In this document: one piece after another, positions 44,142 to 52,440 of the stretch
Layout of the letters: every line of letters begins with the position of its first letter
How positions within the stretch are numbered: the first letter of the stretch is position 1
Assembly: GCA_023213395.1 (NCBI GenBank)
Contig: CM041465.1
Span: forward strand, 128,905,741-128,969,740
Length of the DNA: 64,000 bases
Direction of reading: 5' to 3'
Source of the DNA: Cycas panzhihuaensis
Lineage: Eukaryota; Cycadophyta
The notes under the pieces: model-generated
What the model saw: the letters and a program-made list of their open reading frames with translations, nothing else
What the model was told of the DNA's origin: nothing
The model's database searches: none
Program-made: the position numbers and the translations under genes

Positions 44142-45470
44142 TCACCCTCGAAGTATTGAGAAATGCTTGACTCGCCTAATCTTCCAACCACCTCCTGCTA
44201 GATCCTGTAGGTCATGAAGATTTGCCTCGATCTTGTGTCTTCCTTGACGCTGCACTGGCAAACATCTTGAATTTGCCGATGTTTGTTCTTGGAACCAGGT
44301 ACCTGCGACACCTTGTTTTGAATTGAAAGGATCCTGGGACTTGTGAGGTATCTCAAATGTCTTGTCTTGGTCTTGCCTTGCATTTGCACCTTTTGTTTCC
44401 AAATGGGATGGATTGTGGAAAAAGACATGAAGGCTTTGGGAACAAAATTGATTGTGAGGGTCAAGGATTGATGATTGCCTATTGTAGGAAAAAGAAAAGG
44501 AGGACTTGTGAACTAAGATCAAGCATAGCTTTGAAGGTATAGAAAGAAAGGATAAAATTTGGAATATGTCTTGGATGGAGATGTAAGTTCGTATAAGTTT
44601 TGTTGAACCATAGCTCTTTTTGGGAGAGAAAGATGGATGGGGGATTAGTGATAGAGGTTCTTTATGAAAAAAAGATTTCAATAGGGTTGTAGAATTGGTA
44701 TTCAAATAAAAGAAAAGATTTAATGGAAAAAGACAATATTGATAATATGGAATTGAAGAGGCATGGAAAAAATTAGACTGGGTTTTGTAAGAGATAATAC
44801 TAAGAGGTGAAACCTGACAAACTGATTGAAGTTGAAGGGTGTCCTGTTGATGATTGTTTATAAGGGTTGAAGGAGTATGTGAGTAAAGAGATGGACTAGG
44901 GTTACCGAGAGGAATTATAATTTGACCTATGAAAAAACTAAGGTTAGGAAAATTAAGAGCATGGCTAACTATAGGTTGAGGAGAGAAGGGCTCTTGTATT
45001 GCTATTGAACTAGGAAAAGAGAGAGGACATACAAAACTACCGAACAAAATGTGCATGTGCAATGCAGGATCAGTGGGTACCTTGCATGAGATTTGTTGAG
45101 AAAAATCTCCTTGTTCTCCATTGTCTTTGTACTGCTCTTGTGTAACTTCACCTTGGATTTCCTCTCTGATATTGAAATGAGACTCTTCTATTGCTTGTGC
45201 ATGCTCCAAGTCTTCTACGTCGTCATATTGTTTTCTCTGGGCTAGATCTCGTTCTAGCACTTGCAAAACCTCTAGGATCTCCTCATCAATAATGTCTTCT
45301 TCTTGCCCTTCCTCATCTGCTTGAACCTCACCCTGCTTATGTTCTTTAAAAGATGTGGTAGCCGCCTCTGAAAATTGGTACCACGTAAAAGGTTCTTTAG
45401 CCCAATTAATGAACCACTCATAAGCTCGTCCATTCAATATCATTTCTAATAATGGTCCATATTCTTCCAT
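44142..45470 (-). CDS. Chromo-2 gag-fragment ORF, 442 codons
   Basis: The frame is open for 442 codons from the ATG at 45470. It continues upstream past one stop with FFNLEDYEGMKIWIEDFEF, so the ancestral start was nearer the PBS. Residues 1-45 match the gag core (LEMILNGRAYEWFINWAKEP, then WYQFSEAATTSFKEHK), as in Chromo-1 gag. Residues 50-125 are acidic. Residues 130-340 are rich in Ser, Phe, Ile and Pro and match nothing I know. The last 60 residues are basic and polar and end 26 bp before the LTR. The gag part is well supported. Whether the tail is a real protein or chance in a young element is open. Confidence 0.5.
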   Translation of the reverse strand: MEEYGPLLEMILNGRAYEWFINWAKEPFTWYQFSEAATTSFKEHKQGEVQADEEGQEEDIIDEEILEVLQVLERDLAQRKQYDDVEDLEHAQAIEESHFNIREEIQGEVTQEQYKDNGEQGDFSQQISCKVPTDPALHMHILFGSFVCPLSFPSSIAIQEPFSPQPIVSHALNFPNLSFFIGQIIIPLGNPSPSLYSHTPSTLINNHQQDTLQLQSVCQVSPLSIISYKTQSNFFHASSIPYYQYCLFPLNLFFYLNTNSTTLLKSFFHKEPLSLIPHPSFSPKKSYGSTKLIRTYISIQDIFQILSFLSIPSKLCLILVHKSSFSFSYNRQSSILDPHNQFCSQSLHVFFHNPSHLETKGANARQDQDKTFEIPHKSQDPFNSKQGVAGTWFQEQTSANSRCLPVQRQGRHKIEANLHDLQDLAGGGWKIRRVKHFSILRG

Positions 45471-45622
45471 TTACTCAGACGACGTAAACTCAAAATCTTC
45501 TATCCATATTTTCATGCCCTCATAATCCTCCAAATTAAAAAATCATCTCCATTTTTTCTCAGGCTTTATATGTTCCACGTGTTCTTCTCATGTTCTACTT
45601 TGCCCTTTCCCTTCGAAACGAA

Positions 45623-45634
45623 GCTCTGATACCA
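45623..45634 (-). other. Chromo-2 primer binding site
   Basis: TGGTATCAGAGC on the minus strand lies two bases from the 5' LTR, a perfect tRNA-iMet site. Confidence 0.9.
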
Positions 45635-45636
45635 CT

Positions 45637-46188
45637 TGTAGCAACCTTACGTAATTCTTCTAATGAGATTTTATAGAAATAGACAAAATATCCACCAAAT
45701 GCACTTGTAAAATATCCAATCAAGAGAGCAATAATACAAATCCACTTGAATACAAATATAAAATGGTATGAAATGAATATAAAGTAATAGATACAACGTT
45801 ACTAAAAGATCCCGCAAATTACTGACGATAAAGAATCCCTCTTCGAGGCGAGGTTCCCTCCACAAAGCTCCTCAAAAGGGCCGAAAATACTGTAATCCAA
45901 GACTTCTTCTTCGATGATCCAAAATGATTCCGCAAATCCTCCTTAAATAGACGACCGAAAGATAGTTATAGAAGTCGGCCAGAAAAGGGGGATAAACCTG
46001 CCCAAAACTAATATTAGAAGTCGGCCAAAACTCCTCCAAAAACTAATAGGCTGAAAACTTTAAATAGTCATAACTTTTGATACAGATGTCGGAATTAAGT
46101 TTCGTCTGGACCGTTGGAATCGTCATTTAGAGAGCTTTGATTTGAATGGTCATATGCTATACTTTTGACCATATTTTGGAATGCTACA
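45637..46188 (-). repeat. Chromo-2 5' LTR
   Basis: The 552-bp copy is followed by GACAT. Confidence 0.95.
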
Positions 46189-46694
46189 GACATCGACAGA
46201 TCTGATTGGGCCGAAAAATTACCATCCGTGCTATGGGCGTTTCGAACAACATACAAAAGATCAACTGGACAAACTCCATTCCAGCTTGTGTACGGCACAG
46301 AAGCCATTCTTCCAACGGAATTTGAAATACAAGTCTACGAGTTGCTATGCAATGTCGATTAGACGACTTCCAGTCCTTACGACAACGATTGGAGGACTTA
46401 GTGCGATTGGAAAAAAAACGGCATATGGCAAATTGGTTGCAAAATGTGGAGAAGCAATGGCAAAAAGCATGGCACGACTGCCATTTACGAAAACCTCAGT
46501 TCAAAGAAGGTGATCAAGTGTTGTTGTACGACAACAAATTCAAAATGCACCCTGGCAAACTCAAGATGCGGTGGTTAGGACCATACATCGCAGAAAAAGT
46601 CTTCGAGAATGGATCAGTGCAACTACGGGAAATCGATGGACCCCTGCTACCAACTCGGGTGAACGGTAGCAGACTCAAACCATACATTGAGTAA
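46189..46694 (+). pseudogene. Gypsy-B integrase C-terminal part
   Basis: The integrase resumes with WAEKLPSVLWAFRTTYKRST and GQTPFQLVYGTEAILPTEFE. A frameshift near 46345 moves it to another frame: EKQWQKAWHDCHLRKPQF, KEGDQVLLYDNKFKMHPGKL and MRWLGPYIAEKVFENGS. The GPY motif is present. It ends NGSRLKPYIE at 46694 without a chromodomain. Confidence 0.9.
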
Positions 46695-46914
46695 CCCAGC
46701 TTTACCAGCCGGATCAGCTGGTTGTACCATATCGTGTTGCATGAAGTTGAGGCAAAACGAATTGCCTTGATACCAAGACATGATCCAGTTCGGTATGGAT
46801 ACAGAAAAAGAGAAAAAAAAAAATGGAAAAAATAAAAAACAACTATAACTCATCAAAGACATAAGTAATAGCATCATAAACTGAGAAATTCAGAGGAAAA
46901 TTCAAAAGCATATA
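46695..46914 (+). other. Spacer after Gypsy-B pol
   Basis: No gene was seen. The spacer is A-rich toward its right end. Confidence 0.5.
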
Positions 46915-47345
46915 AGCAAAATACATTATACGTACCAAAAAGGTATGTTACCAGGTACGCATAGTTAAAAAAGTGATCAAATTTAAAAAATACACTATAC
47001 GTACCAAGGAAATACAGTCCAGTACGCATAGTTCAAAAAAGTGAATCAAAATTACACTATACGTACCTGAAAAGTATGCGATCAGCACGCATGGTAAACA
47101 AATTTTAAGTTTCTCAATTACATTATACGTGCACGAAAAGTGCATGGTGCACGCACAAAGGAAAAAAAGTAAGTTAAATGATTACGATATATGCAGAAAA
47201 AGTACGAGCCTGCACGCATGGAAAATAAACTTAAGTGCCCAGTTACATTCTACGTACCAGAAAAGTACGTAATCAAGTACATACAATGGAGGCACATAAC
47301 ACTATACGTACCAATAGCACGTATAAGACAAAACATTACATACCT
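46915..47345. repeat. TACGTA tandem array of Gypsy-B
   Basis: About seven units of roughly 55-68 bp each begin ACACTATACGTACC or a variant, followed by an AAAAGTACG-like word and then an AGCACGCAT-like word. The palindrome TACGTA and its GTACG half recur many times in the Gypsy-B LTR. The array sits between integrase and accessory ORF, the same place as the array in Gypsy-A. Confidence 0.8.
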
Positions 47346-47566
47346 GCGAGCATTCTCGCGAAGTACGCAGAGCAGAAGAACGGACAAATCGACTCCGGAA
47401 ATTCCGCTAAGCAACCGTACGGCGCGACAAGTAGGGAAAGTGACTCCGGTATGCATCTCAGTACGGAATCTCACAAAAACGGCAAGCATTCCTCAAAGGT
47501 ATGCACGTAGGGCTCCGGTTTGTACGCTTAGGTTATTTTACCTATCTCTGGGACTCCACAGCCATA

Positions 47567-48445
47567 ATGAGGATATCAGGATGCCAAGAGGCATTTATAT
47601 CGAAGCTCAAGCAAGAATTACAAGTCCTACCAGCCCAATTTCAGACCAGGATAAAGCAAGCAGGATGGGGAGACTACATTTACTGCAATCCAATGTATTA
47701 TGACCCGGAACTCATGGACCAAATCCTGTTGGCACTGAAAGAGGATAGCAGGAAGGCTAAAATGGATGCAGATATAATTCATACCATCACAAAACTCCCA
47801 AATGAAGGAGAAATTCCCCTGGGAACAAAGAGGTCAGAAGTTGAACGAGAAATGTGGTTAAGAGAATTGTGTCAACCCAATACTCAGATCATGTCTGGTG
47901 GAATCCGTGTAGCAGACATTATTGATGTCAGACTTCAATGGGTAGCAAAAGTGATAAATTCCAGATTTTTGTCCAAACGGAAGTACACATACATTCAGGG
48001 AGGCATGATGCTAGTGTTGTTGAAAATTTGGGAAGGGGAGAAACTGAATTGGTCCGAATTCTTGGTAGAGAACATGAGGCAGCAACTCAAGGAGATTAGG
48101 ACACATCCTTTACGACATCCCTCCTTGCTATTGGCTATCTTGTTCTATCAGTGTCCTGATGTGCAGCTGACCAGAACCGCCATTTCTCCACGGGAACCTA
48201 TTATCAAACAGTGGGCAGCAGAATTTCCAGATACAGTTAACAGCCCGAAAGCAAAAAGAAGGGTACAGAAACAAATGCAGAAGGTACTTACCTGGTTACA
48301 GAAAACACCAGGAACACCCATTCCTCATCGGACAAAACAGGCTGTCCATAGAAGAGGTAAGAGGAAGAAAGGAGAAGAGGAATCAGGGGAGGAGGAAGAA
48401 GAAGCAGAGGCCTCCTGGGAAGAATGGGAAGACTTCCCTCAGTAA
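47567..48445 (+). CDS. Gypsy-B accessory ORF between pol and 3' LTR
   Basis: The frame is open from 47501 to 48445. The ATG at 47567 (MRISGCQEAFISKLKQELQV) is the better start, because the earlier Met lies in repeat-derived sequence. The protein is about 292 residues. The centre carries GIRVADI to GEKLNWSEFL, which aligns without gaps to the Gypsy-A accessory protein (22 of 55 identical by eye). A Lys-rich stretch (PKAKRRVQKQMQKVL) and an acidic patch (GEEESGEEEEEAEASWEEW) end it. Beyond the TAA the same frame continues to about 48596 with a coiled-coil-like EEGYKAEIVALQDKIKEKDA, so the stop is probably a mutation. No signal peptide or membrane segment is visible. The function is unknown. Confidence 0.7.
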   Translation: MRISGCQEAFISKLKQELQVLPAQFQTRIKQAGWGDYIYCNPMYYDPELMDQILLALKEDSRKAKMDADIIHTITKLPNEGEIPLGTKRSEVEREMWLRELCQPNTQIMSGGIRVADIIDVRLQWVAKVINSRFLSKRKYTYIQGGMMLVLLKIWEGEKLNWSEFLVENMRQQLKEIRTHPLRHPSLLLAILFYQCPDVQLTRTAISPREPIIKQWAAEFPDTVNSPKAKRRVQKQMQKVLTWLQKTPGTPIPHRTKQAVHRRGKRKKGEEESGEEEEEAEASWEEWEDFPQ

Positions 48446-48741
48446 CAAGGTGGGAACCCTCAAGACCTCCTACACCACATGATAAATCAGACCAATAATT
48501 GCTTAATTCAAGAAATGGAGGAAGGGTATAAAGCTGAGATAGTTGCCCTTCAAGACAAAATTAAGGAAAAGGATGCTATCATTGCCACTCTAACATAGAT
48601 TAATGAAGAAATTTTAGCAGGACAGAGGCAACAGGAGCCACCTTGAGACAGAGCGGGGGAGGGATACCCCACAATTTTGAAAATTTTTTGGAGTTTTGTT
48701 GAGCAAGGATGCTCAAATCCATACTGTTGACCCGGGATAGA
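48446..48741 (+). other. Gypsy-B 3' untranslated region
   Basis: The first 150 bp continue the accessory frame past its stop. A purine-rich stretch GCGGGGGAGGGATA lies near 48653, about 80 bp before the LTR. Directly before the LTR stands CCGGGATAGA, a weak PPT. Confidence 0.5.
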
Positions 48742-49559
48742 TGTTGGGGCATAAAGTGAACATATGGCTATGGGAAGACCAGAGGTAGGCCGAGTAACCT
48801 AAGATGTGCACGTACGGACCATACGGAGGTACGCACAAGGCAAAACAGTGAAGAAATCAGCATTGCATGCGTATGATAGGTGCGTGCGAACGGCACGCAC
48901 TACGCACGTACGCACTGCTGGCGGAACCGAATCGAACGGAAGCGGTACCCACGACCGTACGGGACCAGAGAGGCACGAAGTCGCGACGACGCATTTTCGG
49001 ACATACGAACTTAAAGAAGACATTAGTTAAGTGCATAACTAATGATTAAGGAAAGCGTACGTATGACTGAAGGGGTACGGTTATGACAGGCAATCATAAC
49101 CCTTCAGCCAAAAGGTACCAAAAAGCATACTTAAGGAGGTACGCATGAACCATCCGATGAGGGTGAGAGCCAATTATCAAGGGTACGCAAAGGTGCGAAA
49201 GCCAACATGCATGACAACCAGTTGGAGCAGCAATTAGTGATAAGTAACATCTGGGTACGCATGTAACAGAAGGAATGTATGCTGCTGGAATGCATTCCAG
49301 CCTCTGTGTAATTGAACTGATTAAATTATGAAAAGAAGAGTTACGTGGAAAGCTGTGTATTCTCTGTGTTTATGATGATGAAAGTGTTGAATATGTGTTA
49401 ATTCTATGCTGCTGTGTACCATTATGGTGTAATTCTGTGAATAATCTGTGGAATGTATGTGAATAACCATGTTGACAGTATCCTAACTAGACTATAGCCG
49501 GTGTAACCTTGACAAGTGCACTGTTCCCACAAGTGCAATGGAACAAACCCAAGTCAACA
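48742..49559 (+). repeat. Gypsy-B 3' LTR
   Basis: The 818-bp copy matches 36393-37202 and is followed by CCCCC. Confidence 0.9.
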
Positions 49560-49564
49560 CCCCC

Positions 49565-49813
49565 ATGTTAGAATCCTCATGGAACTATCAAAATCCCCAT
49601 GGAACTACCGATTACTAATCAAGAAGGAAAAGTGGTCATCAAACCACATAGTATACTTGAAGGGCGACAAAAGGCACACATATCTAGGAGACTGACTGAA
49701 TATCTCATCAGATAGAAGTGACTACCAAAATAAGATGCAACTTAGAAGTTTGAAGTATTAATTAATCAATATCCTAAGCTTTGTTGGCAAAGCTTTGTCT
49801 TAATAGGGGAGGG
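49565..49813 (+). pseudogene. Host chromovirus chromodomain
   Basis: The plus strand reads LPITNQEGKVVIKPHSIL, then RRLTEYLIR, then a stop where the Trp of LIKWK is expected. Further stops stand where Glu and Trp of a DATWE-like motif would be. It aligns with the Chromo-1 chromodomain. It continues the integrase C-terminus at 36007-36392 and is cut at 49813 by Copia-3. Confidence 0.75.
49809..49813. repeat. Left target-site duplication of Copia-3 (GAGGG)
   Basis: GAGGG recurs exactly at 55675-55679. Confidence 0.85.
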
Positions 49814-50252
49814 TGTCAGAATTAATGACCCCTTAATTAATTATTTCAATGTACTTTTTAATGTAATATAAAGTGAGTCAATTTATTAACTTAACGTTAT
49901 AAAGTGCAAATGTAAATTAAAGTTGCTACTAGGTCATGTGTAATTCACAATGACCCCTTTACCCTCGTGTTGCCATTTTTAGCAGGTTGATAGCTCTAAC
50001 TATCACATCAATTTGGACCCTTGGATCAAGTTAATCCTAGCCAGTAGTTTGCATATTTAAGCATGACCATTGTACCATCTCAAACACAAGAGAATGAGAG
50101 ATATTAATGAAGAGATTATTTTTTGGGGTTTGAACTCAATTTCTGCCCCTCCATTATCTTGTGTTAATAATTATGCACGTGTGTTTTTGAATGATTAAAT
50201 TTTTATGATTGATGATCTTGGTTGAGTGGATAGCTAATCTGTTCTCCCTTCA
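49814..50252 (+). repeat. Copia-3 5' LTR
   Basis: The 439-bp copy starts TGTCAGAATTAA and ends TTCTCCCTTCA. Confidence 0.85.
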
Positions 50253-50254
50253 TT

Positions 50255-50266
50255 TAGTATCAGAGC
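50255..50266 (+). other. Copia-3 primer binding site
   Basis: TAGTATCAGAGC is the iMet site with one G-to-A change, two bases after the LTR. Confidence 0.8.
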
Positions 50267-51437
50267 TAGGTTTTCTTAGTAGGTGACTCCATTTACATTG
50301 GTTGGCTCATTGTTTTATGCATTTCCTTTCGTTGGTGGTTGGAGCTAACTGTATTTTGCAGATTTTTTCTAGCTGGCATTCTGTTTTTTGGTGTTTGGAT
50401 CTTGTACCTTTAGTTTTTGCGATCGATTAACGTTGGGCAGACTATTCATTAGTTGGCATCTTCTCGTAAGTGTTGCACAGGCCAATGCGACTCTTTTTCA
50501 CTGTGGCGGCTCACTCTATGTGAAAATACAATTGAATTTGCTCTTGTGAGTCAATCGAACGTTTTTTGAGAAATCTTCTCCTATGCAAGTTGTGTACCCT
50601 TTTTTGGTGATCGATCGAACTTGCACTTTGTTTAGTGATCAAAACCCCTGCATATGACCACTTGAAATCATTCTTGGAATGTGCAAACTTCAGATCTGGT
50701 GCCAATTCGAGAGATCTATTCTTCTGTTGCAAGTTATATGTGATTTAGTCATCACAAAGTCGCCTCTGTTGCCACTGGATAAAATTGTTTTTTTTATTGC
50801 CTAATGTTTTATAACTTTATGTTATAAACATTAGCATATTTAGGGTATATTCTCTTTTCAAATTTTGTTTTTTCCTAAAGTCTCCTTTAAATCACTTTTT
50901 TCACCTCGTTTCAAGCCCTTTTTCAGTGTTTTTTAAGTTCTATCATTTATCCTACATTTAAAAAAAAATTTAAATACATATTTTCAACTTGAAAGATTAA
51001 AATTTAATATGTAAATCAAAATTTTTAGTTTATATTTTATCAGTTTTGCAAGGGGAATCATTAGGACTCCTGAAGTAATCTCTCACGCGCACGTGAGTTG
51101 TATGCACATGGACAAGCAAGCTAGGGGACAACTCACTATCGGGTGTATAGAGTGACAGATTGAGGTGTTAAAACCTTAAAACTTGGTGTTTTGGAGACCA
51201 TGTTAGACCTAGAGAGGACGAGTGCCTTGGTTGTAAGTGTGCCCTTAGACAAGGATCTGTCATTAGGCGATAAATTTGGTGTGGGTGGACCAAAAGTGTT
51301 GCCAACTATGAGTAGGTACGACACTAGGTAGGACTGTCTCAACATACTAGGGCCTTAGAAACAATGAGACACTATAAAACTTTTGATCCTAAACTTGTAA
51401 ACCCCTTAGGTAGCTAGGACATTGACACGTCATTATC
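50267..51437 (+). other. Copia-3 leader, no gene seen
   Basis: About 1.2 kb of T-rich sequence lie between PBS and gag. Copia-4 has a similarly long leader. Confidence 0.55.
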
Positions 51438-52440
51438 ATGGCATTGCAAATGGCGATCACAAATACTATTAAATTATTAGGTAATGATAATTTTTGGCTT
51501 GGAAGAAACAAGTCAAACATTTGCTTGTAATGAATAAATTATGGGATTGCGTTTCTTGAAAATTTCCAAAGCTAGCACCCACTCCTAGTTCGACTGATCC
51601 TATTGTTCTTATTCCTCTTGATCTTGCTGCCCTTATTGCCTTCAATGCAGTCGATGAAATTCCTTTTGCCTTCTTACATCTATCCTGTGAAGACAATGTT
51701 GACCAGAATATTGAGACTGTTACCACTTCAGCTGAAGCTTGGAACATAATTTGTTCCCTATATGAAAGAAAGGATGATGCTAGAGCTGTCATGTTGAAAT
51801 GACAGCTATATACCATCCCTTATGCTAGTTTTGTTGTAGCACATATGACCCAAGTTAAATCACTCTGAAATCAATTGACAATACTTGGACATCCACCTTC
51901 GGATAGTGATCTAGTATCCTACATTGTTAGAGTGCTTCTTGTTAGTTTTAATTCCCTCATCTCTAGTCTGTCACATTCCAAGGAGATTGCCACTATGGAC
52001 TTCAACACTCTTGAGGGATATTTGCTACATGATCAAAACATTTTGAATTGACTTAGAGAGACTGGCCCCTTCTCATCTACCCCTGCCTTAGCAACAATTT
52101 GGCTCAATGAATTTGAACCAACATCATCAACAACAACAAAATAGAGAAATTGTTTATCACTATTGTTGCAAACCTAGACACATTGCTCCTGAATGTAGAA
52201 AGAAGAGTTTTGATCAACAACAAGAACATCAACAATAGTATTCTGGCCTCACAAATCGAGGCACTTTTAATCGAGGTCGTGGTAATTTCAAAGATGGTCG
52301 ATGGACAAGTTTCACTGCCCCAAATCCAAACCAGGGCAATGCACCAAATCGGGACCAGAATCACAATTAGCAAAGAAATCATGATCAAGGAGGCCACATG
52401 GCTAATACTCAGGACTTGTTTTATGCTGCTTCTATAGCTC
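51438..52440 (+). pseudogene. Copia-3 gag
   Basis: Gag starts at the ATG at 51438 (MALQMAITNTIKLLGNDNFW). It then follows a shifted frame with VDEIPFAFLHLSCEDNVDQN, SAEAWNIICSLYERKDDARA and DLVSYIVRVLLVSFNSLISS. The knuckle near 52160 reads YHYCCKPRHIAPEC, where the first Cys has become Tyr. An Asn/Gly-rich stretch follows. Confidence 0.8.

Larger units (their letters stand above)
43566..46188 (-). mobile_element. Chromo-2: young non-autonomous gypsy-type element
   Basis: The 2.6-kb minus-strand element has 551-552-bp LTRs with only about ten differences, perfect GACAT duplications, an intact iMet PBS and a PPT. It has a 1.5-kb internal part with one long open frame. Its LTR shares blocks with Chromo-1, so the two belong to related families. 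It has no protease, RT or integrase and depended on a helper. Confidence 0.95.
36393..49559 (+). mobile_element. Gypsy-B: non-chromovirus Ty3/gypsy element with accessory ORF
   Basis: The element has LTRs of 810 and 818 bp, a PBS like that of Gypsy-A and CCCCC flanks. Its order is gag, protease, second gag-like region, RT, RNase H, integrase (split by Chromo-2), tandem array, accessory ORF, 3' LTR. Protease to integrase share a single frame (39346-43565) that is +1 relative to gag. Only four stops break it, so it is much better preserved than Gypsy-A. The RT motif is FLDDW and no chromodomain is present. Confidence 0.9.

Noticed and set aside
47191-47703. 170-codon plus-strand frame before the accessory ORF
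   Set aside because: It lies over the TACGTA array and overlaps the better-supported accessory frame.
48799-49049. Frames on both strands in the Gypsy-B 3' LTR
   Set aside because: They follow the GTACG words and have no conserved counterpart in the 5' LTR.
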